Part shown: positions 26,759 to 35,300 of the stretch, one piece after another
Layout: every line of letters begins with the position of its first letter
How positions within the stretch are numbered: the stretch's first letter is position 1
Source of the DNA: Bacteroidota bacterium
GTDB taxonomy: Bacteria; Bacteroidota; Bacteroidia; Bacteroidales; F082
Direction: 5' to 3'
DNA length: 64,000 nucleotides
Assembly: GCA_016715945.1 (NCBI GenBank)
Contig: JADJXJ010000001.1
Location: 1,984,001-2,048,000, forward strand
The notes under the pieces: generated by a model
Told to the model about the DNA's origin: nothing
Seen by the model: the letters and a program-made list of their open reading frames with translations, nothing else
The model's database searches: none
Translations under genes and position numbers: made by a program

Positions 26759-27736
26759 ATGGACAAAATCAAGCGCCTGCAGGAAGAGATTAACAGGCTT
26801 ATTGCCGAACAAAAGTTCAACCGACACCCCTCGGAGCTCTACGAACCCGTGCAGTACATCATGTCGCTCGGAGGAAAACGGCTCAGGCCCCTGCTTACCC
26901 TGCTGGCCAATGAACTTTTTGAAGGCAGAATAGAACACGCACTCTACCCTGCACTGGCCATCGAAGTATTTCACAACTTCACCCTCGTGCACGACGATAT
27001 CATGGACAATGCCCCCATACGCCGGGGCCACCCCACAGTGCACAAAAAATGGAATGCCAATATTGCCATCCTCTCGGGCGATACCATGTTTGCCATGGCC
27101 TACCAGTATGCGGTACGCACTGATAAACAGTATATTCCCGCCATACTTGATGTATTCAGCCAGACAGCTATAGAAGTATGCGAAGGCCAGCAGCTCGATC
27201 TGAACTTCGAAACCTCCCAAAGCGTTTCAATTGCCGAATACCTCGAAATGATCCGTCTGAAAACGGCCGTACTGCTCGGAGCCTGCCTGAAAATTGGTGC
27301 CATTACAGCCAATGCAGCGGCTGAAGACACCGACCTGTTATATAATTTCGGGGTTAATCTGGGTATCGCTTTTCAGCTCAAAGACGACCTGCTCGATTTA
27401 TATGGCAACGAAGGCGTATTCGGCAAAGTGACAGGTGGTGACGTGCTGGCCAACAAAAAAACTTACCTCGTGCTGCGTGCGCTTGAGCTGGCCAGCCCCG
27501 AGGACCGCGATCGCCTGTTGCAGCTGTTTGATGCAACCTATCATATTAACGGTGTCGAAAAAATCCTCGAGGTCAAACAAATTTTTGACAAATACCACAT
27601 CCACGAAGAGGTCAATAAAATCATGAGTCATTACCTTTCCAATGCATTCGACATGCTCGGCAAAGTATCGGCAGGTCCTGAACGCACCCGCACATTAAAA
27701 GAATTTGCCCGGTATCTCTACGACAGAATCAGCTGA
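26759..27736 (+). CDS. trans-polyprenyl diphosphate synthase
   Basis: The 325-residue product condenses isopentenyl diphosphate onto an allylic primer. Motifs: 'GGKRLRPLL' (38-46), the first Asp-rich motif 'LVHDDIMD' (Asp79, Asp80, Asp83), 'RRGHPTVH', and the second Asp-rich motif 'FQLKDDLLD'. Phe74 lies five residues before the first Asp-rich motif, and an aromatic there often shortens the product (C15 to C20), but other members of this subfamily make longer chains, so the chain length is open. The gene begins three bases after rfbA and is last in the three-gene unit with the exporter. The link may be lipid export. Confidence 0.92.
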   Translation: MDKIKRLQEEINRLIAEQKFNRHPSELYEPVQYIMSLGGKRLRPLLTLLANELFEGRIEHALYPALAIEVFHNFTLVHDDIMDNAPIRRGHPTVHKKWNANIAILSGDTMFAMAYQYAVRTDKQYIPAILDVFSQTAIEVCEGQQLDLNFETSQSVSIAEYLEMIRLKTAVLLGACLKIGAITANAAAEDTDLLYNFGVNLGIAFQLKDDLLDLYGNEGVFGKVTGGDVLANKKTYLVLRALELASPEDRDRLLQLFDATYHINGVEKILEVKQIFDKYHIHEEVNKIMSHYLSNAFDMLGKVSAGPERTRTLKEFARYLYDRIS

Positions 27737-27744
27737 CCATTCAA

Positions 27745-29676
27745 CTATTCCTCCAGTTCTGCAACCTTTAGCTCCCATTCCGACATGGCAATGTCCAGTT
27801 GAGCCTTGAGCTCAGCATAGCGTTCGAACCAGGCCTGCGAACTTACTTCGGGATGTGCCAAAGGCTCAGCCAGCGCCTTGTCCATCTGCGATATTTCCGA
27901 TTCAAGCTGGTGAATGCGATCCTCCAGCTGAGCCACTTCCCGCTCAATTTTCCGTCGCTCCCTGGCGGCAGACTTACGTTGCTCGTAATGTACCTTCCCG
28001 GCCGATACTTCCTGCTGTTTCGTTCCTTTCGGTGCTGAAGCAGCGTTCAGGGCTTCGAGCGTGGCAATGTTCCGTGCCTCGAGATAGTCGTACACATCAC
28101 CAAGGTATTCCCTTATCACAGGCTTTTTAAACTCAAACACTTTTTCCGTCAGGCCCATCAGAAAATCGCGGTCGTGCGACACCACTACCACCGTACCCTC
28201 GAATTGCAGCAGCGCACTTTTCAGGATGTCCTTCGAGGCCATATCCAGGTGGTTGGTTGGCTCGTCAAGAATCAGCAAATTAACCGGAGTAAGGAGCAAG
28301 CGCGCCAGCGAGAGCCGCGCCTTTTCACCGCCCGACAGCACCTTCACTTTCTTTTCGATGGCATCGCCGCTAAACAAAAATGCGCCCAGGATATTCTTTA
28401 ACTGTGTCCTGACAGGCCCCACAGCCACATCATCCAGTGTCTCGAAAACGGTTTTATCGCCATCGAGCATTTCGTGCTGATTTTGCGCATAATAACCTAT
28501 GCTAACCAGGTGTCCGGGCCTGACCTCGCCAGCCTCATAAGGCAGCACACCGGCCATGATTTTTGCCAGCGTGGTTTTGCCCTCCCCGTTGCGCCCCACA
28601 AAAGCCACTTTCTCTCCCCGCATCAAGGTCATTTCCAGATTGTCCAATACCACAAGACTTCCGTATTGCTTTCTCAGCCCCTTGATTTCCATGACAACCC
28701 TGCCACTATGAGGTGCCGGGGGAAACCGCAGCCGCATTCTTGCCTGCTCCATGTCGTCGATGCCGATATCTTCCATTCTCTCGAGCATCTTTACACGACT
28801 CTGAACCTGGCGGGCCTTCGAGGCTTTGTAACGAAACCTTTCGATGAATCTTTCAATCTCCCGTATTTCCCGCTGCTGGTTTTCATAAGCCGCAGTCTGG
28901 GTCTCGATGCGCTGCTGACGCAATTCCAGATAGGCGCTATAGGCCGCTTTATAATCGTATATTCGCCCGGCAACAATCTCAATCGTCCGGTTGGTCACCG
29001 CATCGAGAAATGCACGGTCGTGCGACACAAGCACCACCGCGCCATAATATCCGTTTAAAAAGCTTTCGAGCCACTGAATAGATTCTATATCCAAATGGTT
29101 GGTAGGCTCGTCCAATAGCACCAACGAAGGCTTTTTTAGCAGGATTTTAGCCAATTCCACACGCATCTGCCAACCATTGCTGAATGTTTGCATCTGCCTG
29201 CGCATGTCATCATGCGAAAAACCCAGCCCAAGCAACACCTGTTCGGCCTGTCCTTCCAGGCTGAAAGCCTCCATGAGCGCAAGGCGTTCGTTGAGCAGGC
29301 TCAGCTCCGAAACAAGCCTGTGATATTCTACAGACTCGTAGTCTGTTCGCTGGTGAAGCAAAGCAGTGATTGCTTCAACCCGCTGATGCATTCTTTTTAT
29401 CTCATCAAAAGCTGTGAGGGCTTCCTCGAGTACTGTGACACGGCTATTCAGGGCCATTTCCTGCGGCAGATAGCCTATTGTCACCCCATCGGGAATAATG
29501 ATCTCACCTTTATGAGGTTGGATCAAACCGGCAATCAAACGAAGTAAGGTGGTCTTACCGGCACCGTTTTTGCCCACCAGACCGATACGGTCTTTCTCTC
29601 GTACCAGAAAATTTATTGAGGTGAAGAGATCTTCACCCGTGTAGTGCATCGACAGATTTTGAACAGAAACAACCAT
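27745..29676 (-). CDS. ABC-F family ATPase (Uup/YdiF-like)
   Basis: The 643-residue product has two ATP-binding domains in one chain and no membrane segment. The first Walker A is 'GLVGKNGAGKTTLL' (35-44) and the second is 'FVGRNGEGKTTLAK'. Both halves carry the signature and Walker B 'LLDEPTNHLD' typical of ABC-F proteins. The linker is long and charged (with Arg-rich helices around 'RQVQSRVKMLERMEDIG'), and the C-terminus forms a coiled coil (about 560-643), as in Uup. ABC-F members act on the ribosome (translation or antibiotic protection) or in DNA transactions. Which of these applies is not decided. The gene is convergent with the polyprenyl synthase gene, only 8 bases apart. Confidence 0.95.
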   Translation of the reverse strand: MVVSVQNLSMHYTGEDLFTSINFLVREKDRIGLVGKNGAGKTTLLRLIAGLIQPHKGEIIIPDGVTIGYLPQEMALNSRVTVLEEALTAFDEIKRMHQRVEAITALLHQRTDYESVEYHRLVSELSLLNERLALMEAFSLEGQAEQVLLGLGFSHDDMRRQMQTFSNGWQMRVELAKILLKKPSLVLLDEPTNHLDIESIQWLESFLNGYYGAVVLVSHDRAFLDAVTNRTIEIVAGRIYDYKAAYSAYLELRQQRIETQTAAYENQQREIREIERFIERFRYKASKARQVQSRVKMLERMEDIGIDDMEQARMRLRFPPAPHSGRVVMEIKGLRKQYGSLVVLDNLEMTLMRGEKVAFVGRNGEGKTTLAKIMAGVLPYEAGEVRPGHLVSIGYYAQNQHEMLDGDKTVFETLDDVAVGPVRTQLKNILGAFLFSGDAIEKKVKVLSGGEKARLSLARLLLTPVNLLILDEPTNHLDMASKDILKSALLQFEGTVVVVSHDRDFLMGLTEKVFEFKKPVIREYLGDVYDYLEARNIATLEALNAASAPKGTKQQEVSAGKVHYEQRKSAARERRKIEREVAQLEDRIHQLESEISQMDKALAEPLAHPEVSSQAWFERYAELKAQLDIAMSEWELKVAELEE

Positions 29677-29684
29677 AGGGCTGG

Positions 29685-29692
29685 CAAAAATA
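29685..29692 (-). promoter_or_regulatory. Bacteroidota -7 element (TATTTTTG on minus strand)
   Basis: The minus strand reads TATTTTTG, a perfect TAnnTTTG, 8 bases before the ATG at 29676 of the ABC-F gene. This implies a nearly leaderless transcript. No -33 element at 19 bases. Confidence 0.45.
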
Positions 29693-29701
29693 CATCAAAA
29701 T

Positions 29702-29739
29702 AAAAACAGAGAGAGCCGGCCAGTGGCCAGCTCTCTCTG
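29702..29739 (-). terminator. terminator of the first giant T9SS gene
   Basis: On the minus strand an arm CAGAGAGAGC with an inner GGCC-GGCC stem folds back on itself (29707-29716 with 29730-29739) and is followed by five T residues. It starts about 20 bases after the stop of the giant gene, which ends at 29760. Confidence 0.8.
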
Positions 29740-29759
29740 AGTAAACTATGTTGCGACGA

Positions 29760-32090
29760 TTATTTCGTTACAACAATGGTGCGGTTGTAAGTGCGTCCGT
29801 TGTTGTTTACGAACTGCAGGGTGTAAGCACCGGCGTTGAGGCTCTGGAGGTTGAGCACCTCGTCGAGCTTGCCACTCAGGCTGCGCTCCATGACAACCTG
29901 ACCCACGGTGTTGATCACACGTACCAGTTGGATACCTTCAACCAGTTTGAGGTTGAGCATACCACTGGTGGGTACAGGATAAACACGGATATCGCTCATC
30001 TGCTGTTCGTCCACGCCTACGGTGATGTCCATGATCACAGGTACAAGTTTTACCGGAGTTACCGGGTCGTTGCTCTGGATACGGATATTTGCGGTGTAAC
30101 GTCCAGCTGTGAGTCCTGTGCTGTTGAACACGATGGTACGGTTTACGCTGGCACCGGGGTTGATGATACCCGAAGTGGGCGGTCCCATGATCAACCAGTT
30201 GTAGGTAACACCAGGCACGAGTGTGGCGCGAATGTTCCAGTTGCGGTTGATGGTCGAAACCAGGGTGCTCAGACGTGACCAGCTAGTGCCATCGGTGGAG
30301 ATCCACTCACCGTTGGGGTTGGCCGGACCGGCATCCATACCAGCAGGGAATCCACCGGCAGCGTGAGTTATTGTATAACCCACCCAGATGTCTGTGCCGT
30401 CAATTGGCAGAGGTGTGCTCAACGTAATGGTATTCCATGCATTGGCCTGAGCTGTAAAGCTCTGTTCGCGAAGCACCGGACCGGGAGCGGTACCTGTACC
30501 AGCACCCCAGATCTTGAGCACAACGGCTGAAGCGGAAGCGTCGTAGATATAAACCTGTACAGAAGTGAGGTTATGTCCAACATAGGGTGTTACCATCGCA
30601 CTCGGGAAGCGTGCAGCAACGTGGAAAGTGCCGCCATTGGTGAGGCCAATTCCAGTGTTGTTGTCACCGTCGTAGTTGAGGACTACAGGATTCCTGCTTG
30701 GCTCAATAATTTCAGGTGAACCGCCATTGCTGGGCTCACCAACACTGATATCAAGCACACCAGGCACATCTTTGTCACCACCAGGAACAATAACTGGCTC
30801 ACCTACATTTTCACGGGTATATTGGATTGTTGCCGACCAGTTGAGCGGCGAAGCACCCGCGTTACCGATAGTAAGCGTCTTGGTGGTGGTTCCACCAGGC
30901 GTGAAGAAATAATGATACATGCTTTCGGGGTTGACAGTAATCACAGGTGCAGGCTGACCCTGGAATACCTTGATGTTGTCAATGCGCCACCAGTCGATAT
31001 CGAGAGTAGTAGCACCCGTAGCTTCAAACCTAACCTTGGTTACCTTGCCTAAAGCATGTGTTGTAACATCGTAGGTTTTGGTTGTCCACGGAATATCTGC
31101 AGTGTTGCTGAAGGTATCGAGCAATACCCAGGTGGTACCGTTCCAGATGTAAACCTTCATCTGTTCGTTGCCATTGTTGGCATAGTCATCCAGGAAGATG
31201 TCGAATTCAAAGGTTACATTACCTACAGCAGCAGTAGCGTCAATTTCGCGGCTGATCAGCGACTGGCTGTAATTGGTTGATGTCGGGCTCCAGTAAAACT
31301 CGGCCGAAGGAGCAGGGTTACCGCCAGTAGTCGAAATCCTCCAGTTGCCCTGCGAAGGTTCAAATGTCCAGCTATTCTGGGTAAAGTTACCCGAAGCCCA
31401 TGTTTCTTCAAATGGGAAGGAAGCGGGCGGAGCAACTGTAACCTGTGTTGTAATGGGCTGGCTTTCGCCGGGATATGGCTGGCCATAGACTGCAGTTACA
31501 CCGTAGGTGTAGTCTCCGGCAGGTACATTTTCATCGGTGTATGTACGCACCGAAGCCGGTGTCTGACCAATAAGCTGGTTGTTGCGGTAAACTTTGTAAC
31601 CGAGCAGCTCGCCATGGTTGCAGCCACCGCCACCACCGCCACCGGCAGTACCTTCGATCAGGAAGGGTAATCCCTGTGCGGGTGTGCCTGTGCCGGTGTC
31701 GAGGAAGTCTTGCCAGGTCTGGCTGCTGCCAAGGAACTGCTTGGCATTGCCTGTCACGGCTTGTCCGTTGATGGTGATCGGAGGTGCCCAGGGGCCACTG
31801 GCCAGGCTGCCTGCCAGACTGTAATCAATCCAGTAGGTGCCGGGCTCAAGCGTCAGACCAGGAGTTTCCAGTACAAGATACATGATCGGACGGGTGGTGC
31901 CGGGAGTGGTTTCACTCCTGCGGTAGGTGTTGGTCCAACCGGTAGCTGTCATCCTGTTGGTAGTCATGTCGCCCCAGATGATCTGGCCACCCTGGGTAGG
32001 ATCGCCATCCCATACCTGGATGTAACCGCCTGTCATGGTGCTGGTTGTGGTCGAACCGGTCTGGTATGCATACACAGTGATGCTTTCCAC
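29760..32090 (-). CDS. C-terminal part of giant T9SS surface protein 1 (frameshifted from 32364-37868)
   Basis: This 776-residue frame carries the C-terminal half of the giant protein. The GTG at 32090 is only a Val codon inside a repeat ('NVESITVYAYQTG'), so it is not a true start. In order: the second copy of the about 200-residue module that is also in the upstream part; a linker; a cleaved-adhesin/choice-of-anchor J domain ('FPFEETWASGNFTQNSW...'); an Ig-like region ('ITVNPESMYHYFFTPGG') and a repeated Ig-type spacer; and a T9SS type A sorting domain in the last about 85 residues ('IRVYPVPTSGMLNLKL', 'INTVGQVV', 'ARYTLQF'-like 'AGAYTLQFVNNNG'). It is in the same frame as the upstream part; a middle segment between 32.1 and 32.4 kb is in another frame. 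So one gene is split by two indels. Confidence 0.85.
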   Translation of the reverse strand: MESITVYAYQTGSTTTSTMTGGYIQVWDGDPTQGGQIIWGDMTTNRMTATGWTNTYRRSETTPGTTRPIMYLVLETPGLTLEPGTYWIDYSLAGSLASGPWAPPITINGQAVTGNAKQFLGSSQTWQDFLDTGTGTPAQGLPFLIEGTAGGGGGGGCNHGELLGYKVYRNNQLIGQTPASVRTYTDENVPAGDYTYGVTAVYGQPYPGESQPITTQVTVAPPASFPFEETWASGNFTQNSWTFEPSQGNWRISTTGGNPAPSAEFYWSPTSTNYSQSLISREIDATAAVGNVTFEFDIFLDDYANNGNEQMKVYIWNGTTWVLLDTFSNTADIPWTTKTYDVTTHALGKVTKVRFEATGATTLDIDWWRIDNIKVFQGQPAPVITVNPESMYHYFFTPGGTTTKTLTIGNAGASPLNWSATIQYTRENVGEPVIVPGGDKDVPGVLDISVGEPSNGGSPEIIEPSRNPVVLNYDGDNNTGIGLTNGGTFHVAARFPSAMVTPYVGHNLTSVQVYIYDASASAVVLKIWGAGTGTAPGPVLREQSFTAQANAWNTITLSTPLPIDGTDIWVGYTITHAAGGFPAGMDAGPANPNGEWISTDGTSWSRLSTLVSTINRNWNIRATLVPGVTYNWLIMGPPTSGIINPGASVNRTIVFNSTGLTAGRYTANIRIQSNDPVTPVKLVPVIMDITVGVDEQQMSDIRVYPVPTSGMLNLKLVEGIQLVRVINTVGQVVMERSLSGKLDEVLNLQSLNAGAYTLQFVNNNGRTYNRTIVVTK

Positions 32091-32259
32091 GTTCCAGGTT
32101 TCCAGGAACTACCACGTCGTCGGCCATGCGGTTGCCCGAAGCATACTGGATACCGGCGCCGAGGGTGTTCATACCCAGGGTGCTGTTCTGCAGGATGCTT
32201 TCATCCGAACCATCAGGACCTGTGCCGGGGCTGTTGATGAATGGACCATTGTCGTAGAG
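31655..32259 (-). repeat. direct repeat copy 2, about 605 bases inside giant gene 1
   Basis: Near-identical to 33335-33938 (offset 1,680 bases, 1,679 after the extra base). Most differences are third-codon changes, so the copies are conserved in protein. It encodes an about 200-residue module from 'LYDNGPFINSPGTG' to the Gly-rich linker. This copy has an extra C at about 32101 compared with the other (TTTCCAGG against TTTCAGG), which shifts the frame. Confidence 0.9.
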
Positions 32260-32363
32260 CAGGGTGCGGCCGGTGCGGGTGCTGTTGGCTTTGTATCCGC
32301 CAGGCAGCAGGTTGGCAGCACCTCCGGTCTGCATCAGCTCGGCCGATGCTCCGGCTGCTACGC

Positions 32364-35300
32364 TTACAGCTGCATCGTAGCCCGAACCAATCCACAACAC
32401 CCCCTCTCGGGAAGGATTTGTCCGTTGCTGCGGCCAATCTGCGATTGCAGGTTGTATGCCACAGGCTGTGCGCTGCGTGTAGCGGGTCCAACATACACAT
32501 TATCGAGCATGATGGCCGAACCGTCGTTGAAGTTATCGAGCACGTGCTCACGGAAGCCGATGTAGATCTGGCTGCCGGCAGGCACGAAGTCGGTCAGGTT
32601 GAAGCTCATCAGCTGCCATTCGGTGGTGGTGGTAGAGGTGAAGTTCATCTCGGCCACAACAGTTGTGAAGGCAGCCGGGTCGTTCTGGCTGGTGGTGCTG
32701 ATGCGCACGTCGAAGTTGTCGTTGTAGCTGCTGAAGGCGTAGCGCACATAGAAGCGGAGCTGATCGCCGTTTTCAACAGTGATCTGTGGTGTTACGATCC
32801 ACTGGTCGTTGGCTGTGGTGCCACCAGTGTTCCAGGTGCAGAAGGCCATCTTGTTGCCGCCTTCCGGAGCCGGAGTAGCTGTGCCTCCCTGCCATCCGGG
32901 GATGGGGGTTGTGCCGGCATTGAGGCTGGTCCAGCCTGTGCCGCCATCAGGGTTCAGTTTAACCCAACCTGCGGGTGGGAAGTCGCCTTCGAAGCCTTCG
33001 TCAAGCTTCACGGTGCCGCCGCCACCGCCGCCGCCACCAAGCTCAGGAGCCTGCCAGTTCAGAATAACGTTCTGGCCGTTAACACTGCTTGTGAGGTTGC
33101 GCGGTTCGGGATAGCATATGGTGCTGGGTGTAACAGTCATTGTTACAGGAACTGTTACAGTTGGATTCGAAGGATCGTTGCTGCTGATTACGATGTTGGC
33201 ATTATAAGTGCCGACTTCCAGGCCGGTTGCATCATACGTTACATCGAGTGAGCTTGAAGCACCAGCATTTACAGAACCAGCCAATGGATTGACACTAAGC
33301 CATTGTACCGGACCACCGCCACCAGTGGTACCACTGATGATGAAAGGTAATCCTTGTGCGGGTGTGCCGGTGCCCGTGTCGAGGAAGTCCTGCCAGGTCT
33401 GGCTGCTGCCTAGGAATTGCTTGGCATTGCCTGTCACGGCTTGTCCGTTGATGGTGATCGGAGGTGCCCAGGGGCCACTGGCCAGGCTGCCTGCTAAACT
33501 GTAATCAATCCAGTAGGTGCCGGGCTCAAGCGTCAGACCAGGAGTTTCCACGACCAGATACATGATCGGACGGGTAGTACCGGGAGTGGTCTCGCTCCTG
33601 CGGTAGGTGTTGGTCCAACCGGTAGCCGTCATCCTGTTGGTAGTCATGTCGCCCCAGATGATCTGGCCACCCTGAGTGGGATCGCCATCCCATACCTGGA
33701 TGTAACCGCCTGTCATGGTGCTGGTTGTGGTCGAACCGGTCTGGTATGCATACACAGTGATGCTTTCCACGTTCCAGGTTTCAGGAACTACCACGTCGTC
33801 GGCCATGCGGTTGCCCGAAGCATACTGGATACCGGCGCCAAGGGTGTTCATACCCAGGGTGCTGTTCTGCAGGATACTTTCATCCGAACCGCCAGGACCT
33901 GTGCCGGGGCTGTTGATGAATGGACCATTATCGTAAAGCTGATCACGTGTGGCAAGCGACTTGCTGCCTTGAGGAATGATTTGGGCGTTTCCTTGTGCGG
34001 GTTCGTTTTCACCGTAAACAGGACCTTCACCAATATTCGGCTTGGTTGCAGGCGTAGTATTCGACTTCGAAGTAACATATTCAATAGCCACAGTGAAATC
34101 GAGCGCAGCATTGCCAGTATTTCCAACGGTCAGGGTTTGAGCAGCAGTCATACCCTGTTCTACTTCGGTGCTAAGACTTGCTGGATTTACAGTAATGACA
34201 GGGAACTGTGCAGGTTCATAGTCAACGGTCACATCGTCAAGGTACCAGCCATGGGCATCGCTTCCTTCATAACGGAAGGCAATGAAAATCTGCTGACCAG
34301 CATAAGCTGTGAGGTCAACTACAGTTTCAACCCATGACTGAGCAACTGTGGGTGTAGTCCAGACTTCGGTGAATGCAGCCCCGGGAGTTCCGTCGGTAGT
34401 GCTAATCAACACACTGTTCTTGCCATAATAAGTTGGCCAGATGTTGTAGCTCCAGAAACGCAGTTCGATGTTCTGACGATTTGCAGGCAGCTGAATTTTG
34501 GGAGTTACCAGCCAACCATCTTCGGTTTGCGAACTCGGGCCATAGTTGTGGAATGCACTGGCAGTTCCACCTGTTGTATGGTTTTGGGCAGTGCTGCGCA
34601 CCCATTCACGAACGGTTGATCCGGTTCCAAGACGATACCTGTTCCAGTATTGTGGCGGGAAATCTTCACCCTCAAAGTTTTCACTGAAGGGGAAAGGAGC
34701 CACATATGTCAATTCGAAATTAGCCGTAAGCGTCAAATCGCTGGCCGGAATAGTGATGTTGTTTGCAGGCTGGGTCGAAACCACGTTGCCGTTGGCATCG
34801 GTCCAGTTTACAAATTCCCATCCACTGTTCGGGATTGCATCAACAGCTACTACAGTACCAAAGGGATAAGTTCCACCTCCGGTAACAGTACCACCAGCGG
34901 CAGGATTGGCCACAAGGGTAAGGGTATAATTGTTGAGTGCAAAGTTGGCTGTCAACGTAAGATCGCTTGCAGGCATGGTTATCACGTTTGCAGGCTGTGT
35001 TGAAACCACGTTTCCGTTGGAATCAGTCCAGTTAACAAACGAATATCCTTCGTTAGGTATAGCATCCACAGCTACCTGCTGACCAAACGTGTACACACCG
35101 GCACCTGTAACTGTACCACCAGCAGTGGGATTGGCCACAAGCGTAAGGGTGTAGTTGATAAGTGCAAAATTTGCAGTCAGGGTCAGATCGCTGGCCGGCA
35201 TGGTGATGGTATTGGCAGCAACAGTCGAAACAACGTTACCATTACCATCTGTCCAGTTAACAAACTCGTAACCAGTATTCGGAATAGCGTCAACAGCTAC

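Noticed and set aside
32090..32090. GTG at 32090 as a start for an independent secreted protein
   Set aside because: It lies inside a repeated module, with no signal peptide; the same Val codon occurs in the intact upstream copy.
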